Source: Symbiobacteriaceae bacterium (GTDB lineage Bacteria > Bacillota > Sulfobacillia > Symbiobacteriales > Symbiobacteriaceae). Taken from it: a stretch of DNA of 64,000 nucleotides. Under the pieces are notes generated by a model that was given only the letters and a program-made list of their open reading frames with translations, was not told the DNA's origin and searched no databases. The position numbers were made by a program, and so were the translations under genes. Below are positions 16,127 through 24,631 of this stretch, piece by piece. The stretch lies in NCBI GenBank assembly GCA_029239785.1, contig JARBUG010000003.1:58639-122638 (forward strand), given 5' to 3'. Within the stretch, counting starts at the first letter, position 1. Each line of letters begins with the position of its first letter.

Positions 16127-17283
16127 GTGGGGATCTGGCCAGACCGGTCACATCGGTACAGGGTCGCAGGGTGTGCGCTCATGGTTGCCGCTGCCCTGGC
16201 CGCCCTCGGGCCAACGGGTTACTCGTCGGGCCTGTTCTCGGATCAGGTGCAGGCGGTGTCAGGCGTCGCTGCCGGCATGTGGGTGGTGCCGCCCATTACG
16301 TATCCCCTGGGCGTGTTGCACGTGGGCGATCAGTGTACGAGTGTGGCGGTGGCTTCGTTTACTGCAACGATGCCCATGGATTTAACGGTGAGTGTGAGCG
16401 GGGGTTGGCTGCGGAACCAGGAGGTTTCGGTGCTGCCGGGACACCTGGAACCGGGCGGGCTGGCTACTGTGTATTTCACGAATGCTGCGGTTAATGGGCC
16501 TCAGATCATTAGCGATACGATCACGGTGACCGGGACCCCGGGCGGGGTGGTGCAGACGATTCTGCTGACGGGGTCGGTGGTGAACCCGGCGGACCCGGAG
16601 GTGCATGATCCGGATCCGTTGCCGCCGGGGTGTGTGCATCCGGCGGGTAAGGTGAAGTCGGCGGAGCCTGCAGCGGTCGAGGAGCCTGCGGCGGTTGAAG
16701 AGCCTGCGGCGGTTGAAGAGCCTGCGGCGGTTGAAGAGCCTGCGGCGGTTGAAGAGCCTGCGGCGGTTGAGCGGCGGTTGAAGAGCCTGCGACGGTTGAA
16801 GAGCCTGCGGCGGTCGAGGAGCCTGTGGCGGTCGAGGAGCCTGTGGCTGAGCCGAAGGTGTCCGAGACCACGCCGGAAGCCCTGGCGCCTGAGCCGGTAG
16901 CCCCCGTGACCGAGCCGGAAGTGGCGGCGCCCGTGCTGGAGGTGCCGAAGGTTGAGCCCGAGGCACCGGCATCCGTCCCGCCAGCGCCAGCGCCTGAGCC
17001 GGAAGCGCCAGCGCCCAAGCCCGAAGCGGGAGCGCCCAAGCAGGAAGCCCCGGTGCCCGAGGCGGCGCCAAAACTCGAGGCGGAGCCCCCGGCACTCGAA
17101 CCCGAAGCCCCAGCGCCTGCGCCGGAAGCGGCAGCGACCGTGCTGGAGGTCCCGACGGTTGCGTCCGAAGCACCGGCAGCCGTCCCGCCGGCGCCAGTTG
17201 CTGAGCCGGAAGTGGCAGCGCCCAAGCAGGAAGCCCCGGTATCCAAGCCCCCGACCATCCAGGCCCAACCAGGAGGAGGTTAG
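16127..17283 (+). pseudogene. SipW-type exported protein with (PAAVEE)n tail, frameshifted inside the repeat
   Basis: The N-terminal frame (from GTG 16127, GGGGGAGGG 6 nt upstream) encodes a camelysin-like leader with SSGLFSDQVQAVSGVAAGMW and an Ig-like domain. It then enters 18-bp repeats encoding PAAVEE (16667-16847). At 16770/16771 seven bases (expected AGAGCCT) are missing from the repeat pattern, so the frame shifts into an Arg-rich end that stops near 16900. Restoring them continues PAAVEE/PATVEE/PVAVEE and a Pro/Glu/Ala-rich tail to the TAG at 17281-17283, just before sipW. The downstream frame has clean coding character, so the break is recent, phase-variable or a sequencing error. 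Confidence 0.75.
16667..16847 (+). repeat. 18-bp tandem coding repeat (PAAVEE units)
   Basis: About ten units of the type CCTGCGGCGGTTGAAGAG, near-identical in the middle and diverging to GTC/GAG and GTG variants at the ends. One junction (16757-16785) has 29 nt instead of 36. The tract is suited to slipped-strand change. Confidence 0.9.
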
Positions 17284-17287
17284 CGCC

Positions 17288-17887
17288 ATGAAGACCATGC
17301 TCAAGATCCTGAACGGTGCCATCACCGTCTTCCTCATCCTCGTCATCGCCCTGTTCGGCGGCCTCGCATTCTCAGCCCGCAAATCAGGCGATGCCATCCC
17401 GACCATCATGGGACACAAGGTCCTGACCGTCCTCAGCGGCTCGATGGAGCCGGCCATCCACACCGGCGACGTCATCATCGTCAAGCCGCTCCGCAACCCG
17501 GCTGCCGAAGTGAAAGATGGCGACATCATCACCTTCCGCACCCAGGAAAAGGCGGACATGCTGATCACCCACCGCGTGTCGGGCACCATCCTCGTCAACA
17601 ACCAGCCCGTGGCCTTTACCACCAAGGGCGACGCCAACGAGTCGCCCGACCTGGGGGTCCTCAACCCGAACCAGATCGTTGGCAAGTACCAGTGGCGCGT
17701 GCCGTACTTCGGTTACTTCGCCAGCTTCATGCGCCAACCCGTTGGCATTATCACCATGGTAATACTGCCCGGTCTCATCATCATCGGGCTGGAATTTCGC
17801 AAGATGTGGCAGACCCTTTCCGAAGCCGAAAAGGCCAAGGAGGAGGCCGCCAAGACCGAACCGGGAGGTGAAGAAGAGGCGAACTAG
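17288..17887 (+). CDS. sipW: Type I signal peptidase, SipW (ER-type)
   Basis: A 199-aa protein: N-terminal membrane segment (about 5-28), the SGSMEP box with the catalytic Ser, then ITHRVSG with His in place of the usual Lys (the S-H-D ER/archaeal type), and TKGDANESPD with the conserved Asp. A second membrane segment is near residue 155, followed by a charged tail. SipW enzymes cleave the leaders of TasA/camelysin-type proteins. ATG 17288 has AGGAGG about 8 nt upstream. It is flanked by four candidate or related exported proteins. Membrane-bound, active site outside. Confidence 0.93.
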   Translation: MKTMLKILNGAITVFLILVIALFGGLAFSARKSGDAIPTIMGHKVLTVLSGSMEPAIHTGDVIIVKPLRNPAAEVKDGDIITFRTQEKADMLITHRVSGTILVNNQPVAFTTKGDANESPDLGVLNPNQIVGKYQWRVPYFGYFASFMRQPVGIITMVILPGLIIIGLEFRKMWQTLSEAEKAKEEAAKTEPGGEEEAN

Positions 17888-17895
17888 ACCCAGAC

Positions 17896-17917
17896 CGGCT
17901 GTCGTGACGCCCTGACG
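17896..17917 (+). repeat. Left arm of a perfect 22-bp inverted repeat flanking two camelysin-like genes
   Basis: The 22 bp from 17896 (CGGCTGTCGT...) are the exact reverse complement of 19258-19279. They start 8 bp after the sipW stop. ACTGCC follows at 17926-17931, and its complement precedes the right arm. Confidence 0.85.
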
Positions 17918-17974
17918 GCCTGCGTACTGCCCCGGTCCCTGGACAAAGAGCTAAATCAAGGGGGATTTTTTAAC

Positions 17975-18490
17975 ATGATCGGAAAGCGCCTGGCCCTGAG
18001 CCTTCTCGCCGTAGGTGTTACCTCGCTCGTCGTCACCGCCGCCAGCTTCGCCCTCTTCTCTGCCCAGACCGCCAATAACAACAACACTTTCTCCGCCGGC
18101 ACCGTCACCCTCGGCAACGTCGCCAACTGCGGCAACACCATCAACAACATCGCCCCTGGCGACTCCGGGAACTTCACCTGCTCGGTGCAGTACACCGGCT
18201 CCCTGAACGCCTGGGTCGGCTACACCGCTACCATGGGCGGCGACCTGACCACGTGTGACGGCGGCGGCCGTTTCACCGCCCCCGGCCTGAACACCGGCGC
18301 CGTTCCGGCGGTCATCGGCACCGAAGCCGCCCCTGGTGACTCCCGCAGCGTGACGGTCAACTGGGCCTTCGCCCTTGCCGCCGGCAACGACTGCCAGGGC
18401 GACAGCGGCAACATCGGCCTCACCTTCTACGCCGTCCAGGCCCGCAACAACACCAACGGCACCAACACCGGCCCCAACGCCTGGCAGTAA
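17975..18490 (+). CDS. Camelysin/TasA-like SipW-dependent exported protein 1
   Basis: A 171-aa protein with an N-terminal leader and the family hallmark FALFSAQTANNNNTFSAGTVTLG (split), where SipW cleavage would occur before or near the FALFS segment. The mature part is Asn/Gly/Thr-rich with four Cys (CGNT, CSVQ, CDGG, CQGD). Family members form extracellular matrix fibres or surface-associated proteins. ATG 17975 has AAGGGGG about 10 nt upstream. It directly follows sipW and lies inside the inverted-repeat-bounded segment. Confidence 0.85.
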   Translation: MIGKRLALSLLAVGVTSLVVTAASFALFSAQTANNNNTFSAGTVTLGNVANCGNTINNIAPGDSGNFTCSVQYTGSLNAWVGYTATMGGDLTTCDGGGRFTAPGLNTGAVPAVIGTEAAPGDSRSVTVNWAFALAAGNDCQGDSGNIGLTFYAVQARNNTNGTNTGPNAWQ

Positions 18491-18548
18491 GCAAGCGCAG
18501 AATTCCCGCCGGGGCGCCTAGCCCCGGCGGGTCTACGGAGGGCGACAC

Positions 18549-19247
18549 ATGAAGCACAAATCGCTTCTGCTAAGTTCAGCCGCCGCTCTTGCAGCTGTCG
18601 CGGTTGGTATCGGAGGGACCTTTGCGCTCTTCTCCGACACCGAGACCGCCAACAATACCATCACGGCAGGCAGGCTCTGCATTGAGTCCCAGCGCGACGC
18701 CTTTGACAACGTGCCCGGCCCCATGTTCTACATGACCGGCGCACAGGGCAGCAACGGCACCAACCCCGGACGGTACCCGCTCATGGAGGTCAGCCCGACC
18801 AGCCCTGCTGGTTACGTCCCGCCGACGCCGGGCGGATGGGCACCGGGCGACTCCGTCACCCGCACCCTCACCGTCCTCAACGGCAGCCTTACCTGCCAGT
18901 CGCTCGACGCAAAGCTGACCCACATTACAGCATCTCTGCACGCCGGCAGCTATGCCCCGCTGGCAGACAAAATGAAGGTCACCGTTCGGGCCCAGGCTCC
19001 GGGCGGCGGCATGCTTCAGGTGGGTCAGGCCTATCTCAGCCAGTTCCTCACTCCGGCCGGCGTGGCCATCGCCTACCCGGGTCCGGCAGCCATCACCATG
19101 CCGGGCAACACCGGCGGCGGCTTCCCGCCCAACCTGCAGATGGAGTTCCAGGTCGACTTCGACCTGGATACCCCCAACGCATACCAGGACAAGGACATGG
19201 TGGTCGACTTCGTCGTTCACGCCGAACAGGCGGCACACAACCCGTAA
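18549..19247 (+). CDS. Camelysin/TasA-like SipW-dependent exported protein 2
   Basis: A 232-aa protein with the typical leader and TFALFSDTETANNTITAGRL, followed by a beta-rich domain containing GPMFYMTGAQG, a GRYP segment and WAPGDSVTRTLTVLN. Those segments recur in the next gene (19384). GGAGGGCGACAC precedes the ATG. Probably exported through Sec and cleaved by SipW. It lies inside the inverted-repeat-bounded segment, 58 bp after protein 1. Confidence 0.85.
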   Translation: MKHKSLLLSSAAALAAVAVGIGGTFALFSDTETANNTITAGRLCIESQRDAFDNVPGPMFYMTGAQGSNGTNPGRYPLMEVSPTSPAGYVPPTPGGWAPGDSVTRTLTVLNGSLTCQSLDAKLTHITASLHAGSYAPLADKMKVTVRAQAPGGGMLQVGQAYLSQFLTPAGVAIAYPGPAAITMPGNTGGGFPPNLQMEFQVDFDLDTPNAYQDKDMVVDFVVHAEQAAHNP

Positions 19248-19257
19248 CCAGGCAGTG

Positions 19258-19279
19258 CGTCAGGGCGTCACGACAGCCG
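19258..19279 (-). repeat. Right arm of the 22-bp inverted repeat
   Basis: Exact reverse complement of 17896-17917, about 10 bp after the stop of camelysin-like protein 2. The arms enclose 17918-19257, which holds both camelysin-like genes and their ribosome binding sites but not sipW. Confidence 0.85.
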
Positions 19280-19383
19280 ACCTTGGTCACGGCATACGGT
19301 CCGCTCGAAACGATGGACTGTAACCAGCGGCGGGGGGCCTTGGAGAGGCGCCCCGCTGTTGGCGACTGTGGAGGGATGTTGCG

Positions 19384-20319
19384 ATGAGGCGATGGTTTGG
19401 GGTCACGGGACTTTCGGCGGCCATTTTGATGGGGACCATCGGCGGACTGGGGCTGACTGCGCTCTCCGCACCCGTCCCGGCCTTCTCCTATGACCGGACG
19501 TCGATCATCAGTTGGCGCGGAAACGACGACCACGTGCCCAACAACGCAGCCACCGTTGGCTGGTCGGGGCCCATGTTCTACATAACCGCCGCCGAGGGTG
19601 CCCAGTCATCCGGCCCGGAAGGCCGCTACCCCTCAGGCAAGTGGGCGCCCGGCGACGCCATCAGCCGCGTGCTGACCGTCAAGAACGTCGACTCTGACGA
19701 CACCTTTCAGGTCGAGCAACTCCGCATCCGGCTCGCGGGCGACGCCGTATTAGCCCCCAGACTTGCTCTCTCCGTGCAAAACCAGCAAGGCGAGATCCTG
19801 TACGCGGGCACGCTGGCTGACTTTGCCGGCGACGCCACGCTGCCGCTGGCCAGACCCGTATCGCTGCCGCGGGGCGCCCGGGCAGACCTGACCTTTACCG
19901 TCGCCTTTGACCGTGATGCCGACAACTCCTACCAGGCCCGCACCCTCACCGCCGATATTACCCTGGTTGCCGGCCAGACCATCATCCCCATGATCATCGA
20001 CGTGCACCCCAGCAGCTGGCCGAACCCCATCAACCCCGGCGCTAAGGGGAATATCCCCGTGGCCGTCAACGGGAGCGCCGCACTGGACGTTCACATGCTG
20101 AACTGGCGGACGGCCCGGTTCGGGCCCGGTCAGGCCGAACCCCTCCGCCATTCGTACGAGGACTGGAACGGCGACGGATACACCGACCTGATGCTCAAGT
20201 TTGACAACCGCGAGAGCGCCTTCCGCTGCGGCATGACCGATGCCCGTCTGACCATTCGCGACCAGAACGGCACCCTCTATGAAGGTTCCGACCCCATCGT
20301 CACACCGCCGTGCAGGTAG
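19384..20319 (+). CDS. Secreted protein related to camelysin-like protein 2, with EF-hand-like C-terminal domain
   Basis: A 311-aa protein with an ordinary-looking Sec leader (VTGLSAAILMGTIGGLGL) rather than the FALFSDTE hallmark. Residues 45-190 share GPMFYITAAEG, GRYP and WAPGDAISRVLTVKN with the upstream protein, so the core domain is homologous. The C-terminal part (about 195-311) holds a second domain with DWNGDGYTD, a calcium-loop-like DxNxDGxxD motif, and two Cys. ATG 19384 has GGAGGG 8 nt upstream. The stop is only 18 bp from the stop of the convergent propeller gene. Probably a matrix partner; inference. Confidence 0.7.
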   Translation: MRRWFGVTGLSAAILMGTIGGLGLTALSAPVPAFSYDRTSIISWRGNDDHVPNNAATVGWSGPMFYITAAEGAQSSGPEGRYPSGKWAPGDAISRVLTVKNVDSDDTFQVEQLRIRLAGDAVLAPRLALSVQNQQGEILYAGTLADFAGDATLPLARPVSLPRGARADLTFTVAFDRDADNSYQARTLTADITLVAGQTIIPMIIDVHPSSWPNPINPGAKGNIPVAVNGSAALDVHMLNWRTARFGPGQAEPLRHSYEDWNGDGYTDLMLKFDNRESAFRCGMTDARLTIRDQNGTLYEGSDPIVTPPCR

Positions 20320-20337
20320 CTGCCGCGCCTGCCTGCC

Positions 20338-22191
20338 TTACCTGCGCCAACTCCACACCGTCCCATCCGCTCGCAGGGCCAGGTTCTCGGTGCCGCCCGA
20401 CGAAACAGCCACGATGTCCAGAATCTCCGTCACCTGCCCGGCGCCGACCGTGCGGGAGAACGTGAACACGGCCCCATCCGCCCGCACCACCACGGCCCCG
20501 CCAGCCCCACCGCCGGCAGCGATGCCGTCGCTCTCATCCACATGGGGGTCGCCCCATACGTGCACGCCTTCATCATCGATGGCGACGCCCCGCACGCTGC
20601 CGTCCCCGAGGAGCACAGCGAAGGAAGTGCCGCCGGCCGCCACGGCCCGGGCGCCCCCCAGGCCCTGCACCTGCGCCGGCGGGCTGCCCCAGCGGGCGCC
20701 CCACACGGTGCCGTCAGCCCGCAGGGCGATGTAGCCGTTGGCGCCCGCCTCGGCCTGCACGATGCTTTCCAGCCCGTCCACCGCATGGAAGCCGCCGCTG
20801 AAATGCACGCCGTCCTCATCAATCGCGATTTCGGCGACGGCGGCCCCACCGTCTGCCTTCACCACCAGCACGTGCCCGATGCCCGCGCGAACCCAGCGGG
20901 CAGCGATGTCGCGATGCACAATCGGTTCCTTGGGCGCCGCGCCCGGCGCCGGGCACTGCCCCACCGCCACGGAGCCGTCTGCATTGAGCGTCACAAAGTA
21001 ATCGTCCGCGGCCGCAATTCCCCGTACGTCGAAGACGTGCGGAATCACGTGCGTCCGTCGGGTATCGCTGCTGTTGCTGCCCCAGCAGACCAGCCGCCCA
21101 TCCGCCGCCAGCGCCAGGTGCCAGTCGCCGCCGGATGCAACCGCCGTGATCTCTTCCAACCCGGCTACCTGTGTGGGCCGGTTCGGCGCCGCCCACATCC
21201 AGACGGTGCCGTTGGCGGCCAGGCCCACCTCATAGCGGCGCCCGGCGGCCACCTGCTTGACCGCCGGCCCGGGCCTGCCCGTGTCGGCCACCGTCACCGT
21301 GCCGTCCGCCGAGAGCAGGGCGGTCTGTGCCGTTCCCCCGGCGGTGACGAACAGCGCCCGCCGATGCCCCGCTGCCACACACGGGTTGCATACGCTCTGG
21401 CCAACCACAAAGGTCCGCTCCACGCCGTCGGCGCCGACCGACCAGGCCAGCACCTGCCCGTCGACGGTGGTGAACAGGTAGGGATCGGCATCGTCGCAGT
21501 CATTGTCAGGGCCGCAGACCGCCCCGTCGCAGTCATCATCCGGACCGCAGACGGCGGCGGACCGAACGGGTGGCACGTTGGCCAGCCGTTGGGCGCCGGT
21601 GCCCTTCGATTTGATGGCCATGACGGCCACCTGGCCGTTTGTCAGCACTGCGGCGAAATCATTCACACCGGCTGCAACGGAGATGACGTCCGACAGGTCG
21701 GGCACCCGCTCCATGCGGCGTACGGGCGGGCCGTTCTGCGCCAGTTCGCCCACCCACACCGTGCCATCGGTCTTCAGGGCGACCAGGCTGGGGCGACTCA
21801 GGCTGACGGCCTTCACCTGGTCCAGTCCCTGGATCTGCACCGCCCGGTGCACGCCCGTTTCGTCGATCGCGATGCCCGCCACCCAGACCGTGCCGTCGGC
21901 GCAGAGAAGAGCCAGGTGCTCGGCGCCCGCCGAGACCTCCCGCACAGGACATCCGACCGCGACCTGATGTGGGGCGACCGCATCACCGAGTCCGTCGCCA
22001 TCAGCGTCGGCGTGCCACGTCCAGACGGTACCGTCGGCGCGCAGGGCAACGAAGGTGTCACCGGCCGCCGCCACGGCCTTGATGCGGCTCAGCCCCGCGA
22101 CCTGCGTGAACTGCGTCTCAGCCATTGCGGGCCATGCCACCGTCAACAGAAGCAGTGCGGCCAATCCCCCAGAAATCAGCCACCGGCGCAT
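20338..22191 (-). CDS. Secreted RCC1-repeat beta-propeller protein
   Basis: A 617-aa protein with a signal peptide (ISGGLAALLLLTVAWPAMA) and many repeats of the type ALRADGTVWTW ... QVAGLxxIxAVAAG, the RCC1 propeller signature. Near residues 220-240 an acidic Cys insert, GPDDDCDGAVCGPDNDCDDAD (split by two near-identical units), interrupts the pattern and may bind metal. AGGAGA lies about 9 nt before the ATG. Likely extracellular; binding partner unknown. It lies next to the SipW locus and beside a second secreted propeller. Confidence 0.85.
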   Translation of the reverse strand: MRRWLISGGLAALLLLTVAWPAMAETQFTQVAGLSRIKAVAAAGDTFVALRADGTVWTWHADADGDGLGDAVAPHQVAVGCPVREVSAGAEHLALLCADGTVWVAGIAIDETGVHRAVQIQGLDQVKAVSLSRPSLVALKTDGTVWVGELAQNGPPVRRMERVPDLSDVISVAAGVNDFAAVLTNGQVAVMAIKSKGTGAQRLANVPPVRSAAVCGPDDDCDGAVCGPDNDCDDADPYLFTTVDGQVLAWSVGADGVERTFVVGQSVCNPCVAAGHRRALFVTAGGTAQTALLSADGTVTVADTGRPGPAVKQVAAGRRYEVGLAANGTVWMWAAPNRPTQVAGLEEITAVASGGDWHLALAADGRLVCWGSNSSDTRRTHVIPHVFDVRGIAAADDYFVTLNADGSVAVGQCPAPGAAPKEPIVHRDIAARWVRAGIGHVLVVKADGGAAVAEIAIDEDGVHFSGGFHAVDGLESIVQAEAGANGYIALRADGTVWGARWGSPPAQVQGLGGARAVAAGGTSFAVLLGDGSVRGVAIDDEGVHVWGDPHVDESDGIAAGGGAGGAVVVRADGAVFTFSRTVGAGQVTEILDIVAVSSGGTENLALRADGTVWSWRR

Positions 22192-22321
22192 CCGATCATC
22201 TCCTATAAGGAAATTTTACGTACTATTCTTCCTGCCGGTACATAAATCCCTTCTCGTATGTCAAAATCGAAATCAATTGGTGACGGCGCTTGTTCAGCGG
22301 GGGGCGTCTGGCCATCGGTCT

Positions 22322-22413
22322 ACCGATGAAGGCCGCAAACGAAGAAGTTGGCCCCAGAAGGCTGGAGTGAACCAGGCCTGCGAGGGTACTTCGTGGGTTT
22401 GCGGCCTCCATCA
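22322..22413. repeat. Long imperfect inverted repeat between the two propeller genes
   Basis: The arms CGATGAAGGCCGCAAAC and GTTTGCGGCCTCCATCAG (about 18 bp, two non-Watson-Crick positions) plus GAAG/CTTC extensions enclose about 45 bp with smaller hairpins. It lies in the 270-bp gap; on the minus strand it would sit in the 5' leader of the RCC1 gene. Could be a regulatory RNA structure or terminator-like element. Confidence 0.5.
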
Positions 22414-22462
22414 GTCCGATTTTGTACCGGGCGCCATGGCCCGGAGGCACCTCGCCGGCGCC

Positions 22463-24310
22463 CTACGGCACCATGTGAATCGGCGCCTCGCCGACCAGCC
22501 AGTAGTTGATGTAGACCTGCACCACCAGGTCCTGTCCGGGTGAAAGCCCGTACCACGACGGCACCCACTGCTGGCGGTACTCCTCGGCCACATCGTCAAT
22601 GACGATGTCAGCCCCGTACACCCAGGCTGTGATGGGGTAATAGTTGGCCCGGTCGACGATCATGATGATCACCGACTCATCACGCACGAAATTGCCGCAG
22701 CCGCCCCACGTGAACTTGATGTCCAGGTTGCCCGCCAGGCTCACATCGGCCGGCGACGAGCCGAGCGGCGCCTTCCAAAGCAGCGCCGGATCGCAGACCT
22801 CCGGCATGACCGTCACATCTGCCAGAACCGGTGTCAGCCCGTTCGTATCGGTCGACAGCGTCATCTCGATTTGAATATACCGGCCCGTCACGCCGCCGAA
22901 GAGGGCGCCGTCATTGACGCTGACGTACGTTTGGGCGCCGAGCGCTGCCACCGAGTCAGCGGCACGCACCCGGGCCGTGATATCCGTGTCGCCCGGGGTC
23001 ACGGTGCCGTTCCAGTCCAGCGTACCCCAGACGGTGCCGGCGTCGCCGCTGTCATGAATGGTCGTCCAGGTGCCCACGGTGCTGGTGAGGTTGCGCACCA
23101 CAAAGCCCGTCATGTCGGAGTAGTTGTAGGGGCCGGCGCCCACAGCGAACGTGGACGTGGCGCTGGTGGCGGGGTCGACCCGGGTCGTGTTGTTGGAGCC
23201 GAGGTTGGTCACCCAGACCATACCCGCGGCATCGATCGCGACGCCGGTCGGCTGGTTGCCAACGGTAACAAAGCCCTTGTTGGAGCCGTCATTGCCGAGG
23301 TGACCGACGGTGTGGCTGCACGAGTTGGCCACCCACACATCGCCGTTCTGCTCTACGGCCACGCCGCGGCTCTGACAGCCGCCGGGCACGGGGTATGTGC
23401 CGAGGACTGCACCATCGCTGCGGCGGACCTTGCTGACTACGTTGCTGGTCCAGCCGCTCACCCAAATGTTGCCGGCGTTGTCCATGCCCAGCCCGTAGCT
23501 GAAGTGCGGAATCGGGTAGTACACGATCGTGTTGGTGGTCGGGTTGTATTTCGTCAGGTAGTTCCACTCCTGGTTGGCGATCCACAGGTTGCCGTCAGGG
23601 TCGACCACAGCGCCGTATGCCTTATCGGTCTGGTTGTGGATGGTATGCAGAATGGCCCCAGTGGCACCGTCGATTTTATGGAACCGTCCGGTGTCGTTGA
23701 GACCGGCCCATACGTTGTTGTCGCTGTCGATGGCCACCGACCGCACACTTGCGCCCGGCGTCGGCAGCGTTACATGCAGGAGAATGCACTCGTCGGCGGG
23801 GTTGCCGCCATTGGGCCACGCCTTCACATCGGCGCCCCCGGTTGACGTTTCAATGGTGCCGTTGCCGTTCTTGTCGATGCAGTTCCCGGCCTCCAGCAGG
23901 CCCACCTTGGTGACCGTGTTGCTGGCCCGGTTGCCGACCCATACGTTGCCATCGAGGTCAACCGTAGTGCGGGAGGGGTCGCGCCACGTGCCGTCTGCGC
24001 CGGTCTTGTAGCGCCCCAGTTCGGTGCCGGTCACGGTATCTAACTTGGAGATGGTGTTTTCGGCGGAGTTGGCCACCCAGATGAAAGGGAAGGTGCTAGA
24101 GGTTGTGTTAAGCTGTAACTGGTTCGAGCCCGGGGCGTTGTGGTTCAGCCCGACCAGGAGCCCTGCATCAAAGTCGGCGTCCAGGGTGTAGGTCCGGCCA
24201 ACGCCGGCGGCGTCTACAGTGGCTGCGCCCGGGCCCATGAGCCCGAGCAGCAGGGCGCCGGCCGCAGCGCAGGCGAGCCAACGGCGACGGGAACTGCGTG
24301 TGCCCAACAT
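22463..24310 (-). CDS. Secreted NHL/Vgb-like beta-propeller protein
   Basis: A 615-aa protein with signal peptide (LACAAAGALLLGLMGPGAA). Residues 75-390 repeat the pattern D-x-G-N-V-W-V-G/A-N-x-x-S-N-T-V-T-K (NSAENTISKLD, NRASNTVTKVG, NSCSHTVGHLG, NLGSNNTTRVD), typical of NHL or virginiamycin-B-lyase-like propellers. The C-terminal part has beta-sandwich-like domains with CDPALLWK and a final hydrophobic strand. The lyase catalytic His residues were not confirmed, so enzyme activity is not claimed. GAGAGGAG is about 13 nt before the ATG. Transcribed ahead of the RCC1 protein. Confidence 0.8.
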   Translation of the reverse strand: MLGTRSSRRRWLACAAAGALLLGLMGPGAATVDAAGVGRTYTLDADFDAGLLVGLNHNAPGSNQLQLNTTSSTFPFIWVANSAENTISKLDTVTGTELGRYKTGADGTWRDPSRTTVDLDGNVWVGNRASNTVTKVGLLEAGNCIDKNGNGTIETSTGGADVKAWPNGGNPADECILLHVTLPTPGASVRSVAIDSDNNVWAGLNDTGRFHKIDGATGAILHTIHNQTDKAYGAVVDPDGNLWIANQEWNYLTKYNPTTNTIVYYPIPHFSYGLGMDNAGNIWVSGWTSNVVSKVRRSDGAVLGTYPVPGGCQSRGVAVEQNGDVWVANSCSHTVGHLGNDGSNKGFVTVGNQPTGVAIDAAGMVWVTNLGSNNTTRVDPATSATSTFAVGAGPYNYSDMTGFVVRNLTSTVGTWTTIHDSGDAGTVWGTLDWNGTVTPGDTDITARVRAADSVAALGAQTYVSVNDGALFGGVTGRYIQIEMTLSTDTNGLTPVLADVTVMPEVCDPALLWKAPLGSSPADVSLAGNLDIKFTWGGCGNFVRDESVIIMIVDRANYYPITAWVYGADIVIDDVAEEYRQQWVPSWYGLSPGQDLVVQVYINYWLVGEAPIHMVP

Positions 24311-24470
24311 GTAGTCACTCGCTCCTCTCGAATTGGTAAAAATTGGGTTCTCGCATCATTTCCCGCCCGAACCGTGCAATCCCTGTGACGCTAGGGGGAA
24401 ATAGAAGTGGGTGTCGAAGAGACCACGAGCCCGACACCAGGTCCGAATCGACCTGGCGAAAGGGGTTTGA

Positions 24471-24500
24471 TTGACAACTGAAGGAGCCCTATGGTAGACT
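24471..24500 (+). promoter_or_regulatory. Promoter of the rplU operon
   Basis: TTGACA (24471-24476), 18-bp spacer, TAGACT (24495-24500). The -35 is a perfect consensus. It leaves a leader of about 125 nt before rplU. Confidence 0.75.
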
Positions 24501-24506
24501 GACTTG

Positions 24507-24631
24507 TCGCCTGCGCGCGTCTATGCATACATGGACAACGGCGGGGTGGCAACCGCTCGGACAAGGTCACAAACCGCCTGGGAAACCGGCGTACCTGAGT
24601 TCGGCGAGTCTACATCTCGGAGGTGCTAGTT
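24507..24631 (+). ncRNA. rplU 5' leader, candidate L21-type ribosomal leader
   Basis: A structured 5' UTR of about 125 nt with several short G/C stems (for example around AACGGCGGGG...CCGCT and AACCGCCTGGG...CCGGCG). Firmicutes rplU genes often carry an L21 autoregulatory leader here. The assignment rests on position and apparent structure, not on a covariance search. Confidence 0.45.

Noticed and set aside
16667..16847. CRISPR array
   Set aside because: The repeat is a tandem in-frame coding repeat without spacers.
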